This document shows positions 47,239 through 57,068 of a stretch of 64,000 bases of DNA, one piece after another. A program made the position numbers and the translations under genes. Under the pieces are notes generated by a model. That model was given only the letters and a program-made list of their open reading frames with translations. It searched no databases and was not told the DNA's origin. Each line of letters opens with the position of its first letter. Position 1 is the first letter of the stretch. The DNA is from Theobroma cacao (taxonomy: Eukaryota > Streptophyta > Magnoliopsida > Malvales > Malvaceae), in the NCBI RefSeq assembly GCF_000208745.1, contig NC_030855.1:8350029-8414028 (forward strand), given 5' to 3'.

Positions 47239-48494
47239 ATGCCTCCTCGACGTGAGCTACCACCTATCACTGGATCTACCGGTAGGGGAAGAGGTCGCCC
47301 CAGACAGAGTCGGTCGGATTCCATAGAAGAGGAGTCGGCTGCATCTTCTTTTAGAGCAGTTCCTACTGTTGAGTCTACTGACATTCCTGTACCTCCTCCA
47401 CCACCTGTTGCTACTCTTAGCATACTTGCCATGTCACCCGAGGCAGCTCAGGCATTAGCGACTTTTTTCGCTACTCTTACAGGCCAGGCTCAGGCTGGTC
47501 CAGTTTCACCTGCTGTTTCCCCTGTAACAGCCCTAGTACCACCACCTCCTATTCCACCCCAGACACTAGATGTTTCCATTTCTAAGAAATTGAAGGAAGC
47601 TAGACAGTTAGGTTGCGTCTCGTTTACTGGTGAGTTGGATGCGACCGCAGCTAGGGATTGGGTTATTCAGGTATTGGAGACACTAGCAGATATGGGATTA
47701 GATGATGAGATGAAATTGAAGGTGGCTACACAGTTATTTGAGAAGAGAGCTTGTACCTGGTGGAGTTCAGCGAAGTCTCACTCTCCTATACCGCTGACTT
47801 GGACAGATTTCCTCCTAGAGTTTAATGGTCATATTACACTTATTTCCATCAGAAAGAGAAAAAAAGAGAATTTCTGAGCTTAAAACAAGAGAAATTGACC
47901 ATTGAGGAGTATGAAACTCGTTTTAATGAGTTGATGCTTTATGTACCTGAGTTGGTGAGATTGGAGCAAGACTAGGTAAACTACTTTGAGGAAGGACTCC
48001 GTAATGGGATACGGGAGCGTATGATAATGACTGGCAAAGAGTCGTATAAGGAAGTTATGCAAATGGCCTTACGAGTTGAGAAGCTCGCCGTTGAGGATAG
48101 ACGGATCTGAGCTGAGTTTGCAAAGAGAAGGAATCTGCCTATGTTCTCAGATCAGTCTTCAAAGAGAGGCAGAGATTCCACATCTACTGTAGGAAGTACT
48201 ACCTCAGCGTCTGTGGCATCCACTAGACCTCCATCTCAACAGTCACAGCCGAGATATTCTAGATTCGATCGGCTAATGATGAATAGACAAGGGGGGACTT
48301 CAAGAGGATTGGACAGATGCCGTCATTACGGAGGATTTCATGTTGGGTCATGTAGAAAGCTTGTAACGTGTTTTCATTGCGGCCAACAAGGGCATATCAA
48401 GAGAGATTGTCCTCAGTTGAGACGGGGTACAGTAACTACTTCTACTCCTCCGACTCATCATAGTATACCACGGAGAGACATTTCGAGATCATAG
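47239..48494 (+). pseudogene. Element B gag (frameshifted)
   Basis: ATG at 47239 opens a Pro/Arg-rich N-terminus (MPPRRELPP) with proline runs, then a capsid-type domain (LDATAARDWVIQVLETLADM, ATQLFEKRACTWW). A frameshift around 47825-47877 ends the first frame. In the other frame SLKQEKLTIEEYETRFNEL, YFEEGLRNGIRERM and LRVEKLAVEDRR continue, with stops at 47973-47975 and 48108-48110. The C-terminal part has a degenerate Cys/His motif (CRHYGGFHVGSC) and a canonical CCHC knuckle CFHCGQQGHIKRDC at about 48370-48411 for RNA packaging. It should encode the structural Gag, but only broken pieces remain. Confidence 0.87.
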
Positions 48495-49137
48495 TCCAGA
48501 AAAGGCCTAGTGATACGGTAAGGCATGGGGAGTAATACCCCAGAGCAGCCATCTTCCAGACTGTAGCCTCAAATTTTGACCAGGGTTTTTGCAGTGACTG
48601 AAGATGAAGCCTGGGTTCGACCTAGCACAGTGACAAGTACTATGATTGTGTTTGATAGAGATGCACACGTTTTGATAGATTCGGGCTCCGATATATCATA
48701 CGTGAGCATATCATTTGTATCATTCTCAGATAGGAACCTTCAGCATTAGAGGAAGAGATTGTAGTGCATACTCCTCTAGGCGAAGGTTAGTAAGAAATAC
48801 GTATTATAGAGATTGTGGTATTAAAGTTGGGGAAGAAAAATTTATGGGTGATTTAATCCCTTTGGAGATTCGAGACTTTGATTTGATCTTGAGTATGGAT
48901 TGGTTGTCTACTCATCGAGCAAAGGTGGACTGTTTTAAGAAAGAAGTGATTCTCCAGAGTTTAGAGGGAGCAGAAGTTGTATTTACAGGGGAGCGTCGAG
49001 TATTACAGTTTTGTGTAATCTCGGCCTTCAAAGCTTTGAAATTGGTGCGAAAGAGATATCCAACATACTTGGCTCACGTGATTGATATATCGAGGGAGGA
49101 ACCTAAGTTAGAGAATGTCCCCATAGTAAGTTAGTTC
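48495..49137 (+). pseudogene. Element B aspartic protease (broken)
   Basis: The catalytic motif DSGSDISYV starts at 48678 within VLIDSGSD. A frameshift follows near 48725, and the later part is open from about 48840: FMGDLIPLEIRDFDLILSMD with WLSTHRAKVDC, then FTGERRVLQF and YLAHVIDISREEPKLENVP. Protease would cut the Gag-Pol polyprotein. The active-site triad is present, but the frame is broken. Confidence 0.82.
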
Positions 49138-50132
49138 CCTGATGTATTTCCTGATGAATTACCGAACTTCCTCCTGATCGTGAGTTCGAATTCACCATTG
49201 ACTTACTTCCGGGTACTGCTCCTATCTCTATTCCTCCATATAGAATGGCTCCGGCAGAGTTGAAGTTGAAAGTACAATTGCAAGAGTTAGTGGACAAGGG
49301 TCTTATACGCCCTAGTACATCTTCCTGGGGAGCACCGAGTTTATTTGTGAAAAAGAAAGACGGTACACTTCGGTTATGTATAGATTACCGACAGCTTAAC
49401 AAAATGACCATTAAGAACAAGTATCCGTTGCCAAGGATTGATGATCTTTTCAATCAATAACAGGGAGCTACAATGTTTTCTAAGGTTGATCTGAGGTCTG
49501 AGTATCATCAGTTGAGGATCAAAGAACAAGATGTACCCAAGATAGCGTTCAGGACTCGGTACGGTCATTATGAGTTCTTGGTCATGCCTTTCGGGTTAAC
49601 TAACGCACCGATAGCTTTTGTGGATCTCATGAACAGGGTGTTCCACCCTTACTTGGACAAGTTTGTTATTGTGTTCATTGATGATATCTTGATTTACTCG
49701 AGAGATAATGATGAGCACGCTACCCACTTGCGTATAGTATTACAAACTTTACGAGAAAGACAGTTGTATGCAAAGTTTTCGAAGTGTGAGTTTTAGTTAC
49801 AGGAAGTGGTATTCTTGGGACACGTAGTATCGGGAGCTAGAATATATGTTGATCCCAAGAAGATAGAGGCAATTTTACAATGAGAACAACCTAAGATAGT
49901 GACGGAGATTCGTAGTTTCCTCGGATTAGCCGGTTATTATCAGAGGTTTGTTAAGGGGTTTTCCTTAATAGCAGCTCCTTTGACCCGTCTAACTCGTATG
50001 GGAGTTAAGTTTGAGTGGGATGATGTTTGTGAGAATCGATTTCAGAAGCTAAAGAACCGGTTAACCTCTGCTCTCGTTTTAACACTTCCTTTGAATGGTA
50101 AGGGATTTGTAGTTTATAGTGATGCAAGATGA
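49138..50132 (+). pseudogene. Element B reverse transcriptase and RNase H start (broken)
   Basis: A single-base frameshift near 49160 is followed by the open block [49 protein letters not shown] at 49458 sits where family members have Leu. Next are [33 protein letters not shown] and the catalytic FIDD (49674-49685, in [12 protein letters not shown]). TAG at 49794 and TGA at 49881 both sit at positions that are Trp in relatives. The RT connection FLGLAGYYQRFVKGFS and LTRL precede VVYSDA, the RNase H start. It then fuses out of frame to MQDEK. The polymerase core residues are intact; the gene is not. Confidence 0.88.
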
Positions 50133-50765
50133 AAAAGTTGTGGCTTATGCTTCTAGACAGCTAAAGAGGCATGAAGCAAATTACCCTACCCATGATTTAG
50201 AGTTAGCAGCTGTGGTGTTTACTCTAAAAATCTGGAGGCATTACTTGTATCGTGAGCATTGTCGGATATTTACTGATCACAAGAGTTTAAAATATTTGCT
50301 CACTTAGAAGGAGCTTAATTTGAGGCAAAGGCGATGGTTGGAGTTGATAAAAGATTATGACTTGGTGATAGACTATCATCCGGGAAAGGCAAACGTTGTA
50401 GCTGATGCCTTAAGTTGTAAGTCTTCATCTTCTTTAGCCGCACTTCAGAGTTGTTATTTTCTAGCATTATTAGAGATGAAATCTCTTGGGGTCCAGTTGA
50501 GAAATGGTGAGGATGGATCCTTATTGGCAAGCTTCATTGTGCGACCTTTATTACTTAATCAGATGAAGGACATTCAGAGGTCTGATGATGAGTTAAGAAA
50601 AAAAATTCAAAAATTTATCGATGGGGGAGTTAGTGAGTTCAGATTCAGAGAAGATAATGTCTTGGTGTTTAGAGACCGAGTTTGTGTTCCTCAGGAAAAC
50701 CAACTGAGACAGGCGATCATGGAAAAAGCCCATTCTTCTGCCTATGCATTACATCCCGGAGCACC
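50133..50765 (+). pseudogene. Element B RNase H and integrase N-terminus (broken)
   Basis: Starts [20 protein letters not shown], then [33 protein letters not shown], a TAG at 50305-50307 where relatives have Gln, [16 protein letters not shown] and [14 protein letters not shown] linker leads to the integrase HHCC zinc domain (YALHPGA). Between YSDA and DEK a short RNase H segment found in relatives is missing; both sides carry GATGCA, which suggests a microhomology deletion. A frameshift near 50765 ends this stretch. Confidence 0.84.
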
Positions 50766-51988
50766 AAGATGTATAGGACTATCAGGGAAAATTATTGGTG
50801 ACCGGGTATGAAGCGAGACGTAGCAGAATTTGTAGCAAAGTGTCTCGTATGTCAACAAGTTAAGGCGGAGCATCAGAAGCCAGCAGGTACACTTCAGTCT
50901 TTACCTATTCCCAAGTGCAAATGGGAGCATGTAACTATGGATTTTGTTTTGGGATTACCGTGGACACAGAGGGGAAAGGATGCGATCTGGGTGATCGTAG
51001 ATCAGTTGACTAAGTTCGCTCACTTTTTAGTTGTCCGTAGTACATACTCTATTGGGAAGCTGGCTCAGCTCTATATAGATGAAATTGTGAGGCTACATGG
51101 AGTTCCCATTTCTATAGTGTCAGACCGAGATCCTCGATTCACTTCTCGATTTTGGTCAAAATTTCAAGAAGCTCTCAGAACCAAATTGAAATTTAGCACT
51201 GCTTTTCACCCACAGACAGATGGTCAATCCGAAAGGAATATCCAGACTATGGAGGATATGTTGAGGGCTTGTGTCATGGATTTTCTTGGGAGTTGGGATG
51301 GACATTTGCCGTTAGTGAAATTTGCTTACAACAACAACTTCCAGTCTAGCATTGGTATGGCACCGTACAAAGCTTTATATGGAACGAAATGTCATACTCC
51401 ACTTTGTTGGGATGAAGTGGGTGAAAGAAAGTTAGTTAGTGTTGAATTGATTGATCTAACTAATGACAAGATCAAGGTTATACGAGAGAGGCTAAAGGTA
51501 GCCCAGGATAGGTAGAAGAGCTATGCAGATAAACGGAGAAAAGACTTGGAGTTTGAGATCGATGATAAAGTTTTTCTTAACGTTTCTCCGTGGAAAGGTG
51601 TGATTCAATTTGCGAAGCGGGGAAAGCTTAACTCGAGGTATATTGGACCATTCCAAATAATTGAGAGAATTAGACCAGTGGCTTATCGGTTAGAACTACC
51701 TCCGAAGTAAGATCGGATCCACAACATTTTCCATGTCTCCATGCTTAAGAAATATGTACCAGATCCCTCTCACATCCTCGAAGCACCTCCGATTGAGTTG
51801 CATGATGATTTGAAGTTCGAGGTGCAACCTGTGATTATCTTGGATCGAAAGGATCGAGTATTGAGGAATAAGAGTATTTCAATGGTCAAAGTGTTGTGGA
51901 AAAGTGCTTGAATGGAGGAAATGACATGGGAAGTAGAGCATCATATGAGAAACCAATACCCGCATCTATTTGTTGAATCTGGTAAGTG
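50766..51988 (+). pseudogene. Element B integrase with chromodomain (few stops)
   Basis: After a frameshift and a TGA at about 50802, a 235-codon frame (50808-51515) holds the rest of the zinc domain (CLVCQQVKAEH) and the full catalytic core. The D,D-35-E residues are Asp in TMDFVLGLP (50940-50942), Asp in SDRDPRF (51123-51125) and Glu in DGQSER (51231-51233), exactly 35 residues after the second Asp. After TAG at 51513 come SRYIGPFQIIERI (GPY/F module), stops at 51708 and 51909, HVSMLKKYVPDPSH, and a chromodomain-like tail (SMVKVLWKSA, MEEMTWEVEHHMRNQYPHLF) ending at TGA 51986-51988. Chromodomains can guide insertion into heterochromatin, which fits the nested location. Confidence 0.89.
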
Positions 51989-52010
51989 AAATTTTGAGGC
52001 CAAAATTTTA

Positions 52011-52028
52011 TTTTAAGGGGGGTAGAAT
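52011..52028 (+). other. Polypurine tract of element B
   Basis: TTTTAAGGGGGGTAGAAT directly precedes the 3' LTR start TGTAAAATCC at 52029. It would prime plus-strand DNA synthesis. Confidence 0.85.
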
Positions 52029-54734
52029 TGTAAAATCCGACCCTATAAACACATGTCATGACATACATGCACTGAGTAGCATGTTTTTACGCAAGGAAAG
52101 TTCCTAAGAATAGATGAAACCTAGTATTATACCTAACGGTACACTTGAGTTGATTTAACCTCGAACTAGTTCAAATAGGAATCGCAGGATGAAATTTAAT
52201 ATTTTACAGTCCAGGAATGACTAAAAATGATTGTTCGGAGTTCGAGGGTTCATTTGGGAAAATTTTGAAATTTTTGATGTTTAGGGGAAAAATTATCATT
52301 TTGCCACCTACGATAATAATTTGATCATGGAGTGAAATTTTTGACCAAGATTAACTATTTGGAGTATAATTTAATGATAGGAAGTGAAAATTTTCAATTC
52401 CGGCAATTGTAGAAACATAGGGGTAAAACGATAATTTTGTCATCTCGGGCTAAAAACTGTAATTTTCAAAACCCAAAAATTGTCAAAATCATAGGATTTA
52501 CTTATTTTTGGTATGAATAACTATGGTATGTTAAGTGGTTAAAATTTTAAGTTTAAAGGATGAAATTTTAAAAATGGGCCAATGGAAAAGTGACGCATGG
52601 CACTTTTTAATTGTTTAATATTATTTTAATGAAAAGTCAGCCCATTTAAACCCCACATCAGGTGATGGCCGGCCATAAGGACAGAACAAGAGAAAAAATA
52701 GAGAGGAAAGGAAGAAAAGGGAAAAACCAAAGGAAAACTAGAAAATTCAAAGGGGAAATCATGTTTTTCGTCCGTTTACGCGTCTAACGGTAAGATTTTT
52801 CGACTTTAGCTTGATTTCTACCTTTCTTATGCCTTTTGTTTGCATTTTAGCATGCTTGAGGAGANNNNNNNNNNNNNNNNNNNNNNNNNNNNNNNNNNNN
52901 NNNNNNNNNNNNNNNNNNNNNNNNNNNNNNNNNNNNNNNNNNNNNNNNNNNNNNNNNNNNNNNNNNNNNNNNNNNNNNNNNNNNNNNNNNNNNNNNNNNN
53001 NNNNNNNNNNNNNNNNNNNNNNNNNNNNNNNNNNNNNNNNNNNNNNNNNNNNNNNNNNNNNNNNNNNNNNNNNNNNNNNNNNNNNNNNNNNNNNNNNNNN
53101 NNNNNNNNNNNNNNNNNNNNNNNNNNNNNNNNNNNNNNNNNNNNNNNNNNNNNNNNNNNNNNNNNNNNNNNNNNNNNNNNNNNNNNNNNNNNNNNNNNNN
53201 NNNNNNNNNNNNNNNNNNNNNNNNNNNNNNNNNNNNNNNNNNNGGTAAAGTGCCAAAAATAGGTTAATACCGCGTTTAAGCCGTTTTAGGCTATTGCATT
53301 TCCTACCATGCATTAGTATAGGATTTAAGTCAATTATATAGTGATTTAGCATCAATGTGGTGAATTGGGTAAATTTTGCAATGTGTCTAGGAGGAAAGCC
53401 TTCCGGTAAAGAAAAAGAAGTCGTACTCGACGAATAGTGATCGGGGCACCTAAAAAGCATTTAATTTGTACAAACGGTGAGTAAACCTATTATTATTGTA
53501 AATTATCTAGAGTTTATTTTTAAATGCTCTTCATGGATTTTATGAAACGAAAATGAGATTAAAATGGGATTTTTTATGTTTTAGAAATAAATGTGACAAA
53601 TAAAAATATATTGTCTTGATTTTCTTAAATAAGAAACTTTTGATTATGAAATTGAGTAATTGGAGGCTATCAATTGTCTTGAAAAATATATTTTCCTATG
53701 AATGGCTTATGATATATGAGTATATGTGGCTATATTTTATAATTGCATTGGGAATTTATGTAAGCTATCTTTTACTATGCAGGCTGGGTAAATAAATAAA
53801 AACTACGTTCTACTGTCGAAATTTTATTAAAATTGGTGGGTTTAGTCACTGCAGTGATGGGGTTCCATGGACTGTCTATTAGAGGGGCACGGTAAACCCG
53901 GTTATATAGTTACTTTGGTAGTAGAGGCGAAGAGGGTAACTCCCGGGGTAGTATTAGAGCTCACCTCACGTCGAACCCTCAAGTGAATGTGTAACTCGGC
54001 CAACGCTAAGGAATGGCTTGTTTTAAAAATAAAAATGTGTTTCACATGTAAATATCTTAACAACCTTGGTGGACTCGGTTAGATGCCTCGGCCAAGGTAT
54101 CCCCGTGGATTAGTTTTGGCTTGAGCCTTGTTTTTAATAAAAGTCAGAAGCCTTAACAACTGTTTTGGTAAATTACAAATATTTTATGGTTTAAGAAATA
54201 AATTAAAAACCTTATGAAATGGTTTGTAATTTGTTGTTTAAACTTGCCTCCATTTTACTCGCCTTTAGATATTTATGAGAATGTCTGTTTACTCATTAGG
54301 ATTGCAAAATCTCACCCACCTCCTTTCCAAATATTTCTAGCCTATGGTCACTTGTAGATACCGATTTTGTCGAGGATTCTAGTTGACCCCTCTATCTCAC
54401 AGATAGTAGGTTTCTATCGCCAACACTTGGTGTATTTATGAGCCACTTGTCATTGTAATTATTATTGTACATTATAACTTTGTAAATTATTGTATGTATG
54501 AATTTATTTTACTTCTAAGTTATAAAAGATTACTTGCATGTGTTTCTATAAATATTGTTTTATATAAAAATGCTATATTTTTGTCTTTGATTTACTTGAG
54601 CCAAAAACGACTGGAAATTGTTTAAAACTGATATGTAAGCCTTGCGGGGTTTCGATTGGTATTCGGGGTAATGAGTATCAATAGGGATGTTGCGGCAGTG
54701 GTCATGGGCCCTATAGAGGTTCCGGGTCATGATA
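52029..54734 (+). mobile_element. 3' LTR of element B (contains N gap)
   Basis: TGTAAAATCCGACC to GGGTCATGATA, followed by the GACAT duplication. It contains N at 52865-53243 (379 N). The matching stretch of the 5' LTR (45116-45548) is 433 bp, so the gap estimate is roughly right but about 50 bp short. Confidence 0.9.
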
Positions 54735-54739
54735 GACAT

Positions 54740-54963
54740 TTTTACCTAGACTAGAGCAAACACCTATTACTAAACACAAGTTACAATTATACCTAAAGGG
54801 AAATGTGGTTTCTAGAATAGAGAATCTATGCGGTTTCATGGTTGTAAAATGTGTCGTGGTTCACAATTCACAACCGAAGTTTCCACATAAAGACCTCGAT
54901 ACTCTGCTAGACCAATAATGAAAATCCTAAGACCTAAACAACCTAGGGATCTGATACCAAATT
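54740..54963 (-). other. Leader and tRNA-Met primer site of element A
   Basis: The minus strand after the LTR end reads AATT and then TGGTATCAGATCCC (54959-54946), which matches the initiator-Met tRNA primer site except near its end. About 200 bp of leader follow, up to the gag ATG, which is in the duplicated ATGTC shared with 44277-44281. Confidence 0.83.
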
Positions 54964-57068
54964 CGTCACAGCCCTAATTTTGGGCCATGATCGGCGCATG
55001 GGCCCAATGGACATAGCCCACTAAGCCCAAGCAAGCCTCTTTATGTAATCCTGATCGTCATTTCAACAATCATTCTTAAAGTCACATTTCGTAATTCTCA
55101 ACTATAAAATATTCAATGATATACTATGGCAATCAGATACTTACATTTAGATTATCCAAAATAATATCACCCATTGCAAACTCATAGTGGCATCATCAAT
55201 CAAAATATACATGTATTGTTTATACTATGAATCTTAGTGATTTACATCACGCGCGCGTATACACAGGCAAAAGATTATTGACTACTAGCGGAGTGACTTT
55301 GGGTGAAGGCACAACTATTGAATGCCATGGTACCTACCAAAAAGATGAATATATGTGGACACCTCAATCTAGGACCCAACTGCCTCCGAATCTGAAAACA
55401 TGAAGTTTAAAATAGTGAGTATAAACCCATTGAGTGAACATAGGAAGGGAACAAGCAAACGATATGGAGAGTTTTCGAAAACATGCTACACTCGTTTAAA
55501 AACAATGCAATTTTGTATATTATGAACAAAACTTGATGCCGTGCTGTTTTTCAACTCATTTTAAAACATTTAGGAAGTTCAACTTTCAACATTCAACACA
55601 ATCACATAATATTTTTTCTAACATTTCTATGGTATGTGTAAACATGTATATAACCACCGACTCATCAACTCATGTACAGTCCCACACAGCACATAGCTAG
55701 AATCATCAACCACCGATCATCAACTCATGTGCAGTCCCACATTGCACATAGCTGGAATCATCTGTCATGATGGGCATGTGCACTCCCACACCACAAACGC
55801 ACGATTATATTAATAAATCAACATTACATTTCAAGATAATATTCATGCCACAATTCAACTTAATATTCAAACGCGTAATTCATAACATTATACGTTTAAC
55901 CACACATAAAAGAATCACTTGTGAAAGGCTTGTTCCCATGCATAAATTTTGAAAGAGTTTACCAAAGATATTATAGCATTTCACTCAACGCATTGGCATT
56001 TGTTCCAAAAACATTTTTTGATCCAAGTTCACGTACTTGTCCTTGTTGATTCTTTTGATCGACTCCAACTTTAACTAAAGCTCCAAATAGACATGTGGGG
56101 CCTCGTTGGAACCTATCACACACAGTATAACCATAAAAAATATAACAGCCCACAAATCTAATTTTTAGCCATCTTTAACAACTTAAAATCAACCTTAACT
56201 CATTTCTCACCTTGGTGGACTTGTAGTTGAATTTTCTTAGTGAAGATTAAAAGAGGAAAACTCCTTCAAGAGTTTTCAAGCTAATTTGAAGAGTTTTTCT
56301 CTCTAAAATTGTTCAGCTAGTGAGAGAAAGTGTAGAGAAAAAACTTTTTTTGAGGGTTTTTAATGTGAAAAAGTGGAAGAGAACAAAAAACCCTATGAAA
56401 AAGTGTGCAAAAACATGAATTTTGGAGTAAGTATGAGAAGGTTATGGAGGTTTTAAGGTTTCTTTCCATGGAGGATGAAAAGTTCTACAAAAAGTAGAGA
56501 AGAACAAGTGAAAGATGAAGAAGGTGCTGAAACTTTAAATATTTATCTCTAAAGTCAATCAAAGTTTCATGTAATTTACGAAAATGACCTTTTTTGTTCT
56601 TTTGGTGCAGTATCTTCACTTTGACAAAGATTTTTACTACCTTTAGTTTAGAACTGGGCAAAGTGGTAAACACTAAAGTTGTAGCTTTGCCTCTTAGCTT
56701 TCTAACGGTTTAAAAATCATGTCATTTAGACTTCTTTAGTGGGAGATATGCTTGAAAGACAAAAACATATGTAAATAGAGCAACAGTTCATTATGCACCT
56801 TTCTTCACCAATTGAAATTATTTTTGATCCTACTTCTATAAAAACATAAAATAATTATAAATAACGTAAAAATAACATCATTAACTTAAAATAAACATTT
56901 AAAAATAAATCAAACTAAACTAATAAAATAAATAAAAATACCTAAATTTAATCTTAAATCTAGTCCAACTTAGAGTAATTAGGTATTTAATCTCTCATTA
57001 AATATGTGAATTTGATGCACTCATCAGTCAACCTGTAGTTACACATCTATGAAGGTTGGGGTTTCACA
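54964..57068 (-). mobile_element. 5' LTR of element A (A2 subtype)
   Basis: 2105 bp, TGTGAAACC at 57068 to TGTGACG at 54964 (the terminal CA has become CG). It is closely similar to 35039-37429, including TATACACAGGCAAAAGA and ATGGAGGATGAAAAGTTCTA blocks. It has only about three degenerate 55-bp units (55660-55800). Confidence 0.88.

Larger units (their letters stand above)
44282..54734 (+). mobile_element. Element B: complete plus-strand Ty3/gypsy chromovirus (defective)
   Basis: 5' LTR 44282-47039, primer site 47047-47058, gag, protease, RT, RNase H, integrase with chromodomain, polypurine tract, and 3' LTR 52029-54734. It is flanked by perfect GACAT duplications (44277-44281 and 54735-54739). 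About 10.5 kb long including the N gap. Sampled LTR stretches differ at several percent of positions by eye, so it is not a recent insertion. It is structurally complete, but gag-pol carries at least ten stops and several frameshifts, so it could move only with proteins from elsewhere. It is inserted in opposite orientation at the gag ATG of element A. Confidence 0.93.
35039..57068 (-). mobile_element. Element A: minus-strand Ty3/gypsy chromovirus (nested, defective)
   Basis: The order on the minus strand is 5' LTR (57068-54964), tRNA-Met primer site (54959-54946), leader, gag, zinc knuckle, protease, RT, RNase H, integrase with chromodomain, polypurine tract (37441-37430) and 3' LTR (37429-35039). 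Two later insertions split it: element B at the gag start and a solo A1 LTR inside RT. The flanks GTTGT and ATTGC agree at only three of five bases, so the target duplication is decayed or the ends are slightly off. Without insertions the element is about 9 kb. The domain order places integrase after RNase H, defining Ty3/gypsy. Confidence 0.88.

Noticed and set aside
52759..53460. 233-codon frame
   Set aside because: Mostly translated N gap inside an LTR.
44277..54739. Intact autonomous retrotransposon
   Set aside because: Structure is complete, but gag and pol carry many stops, frameshifts and a deletion.
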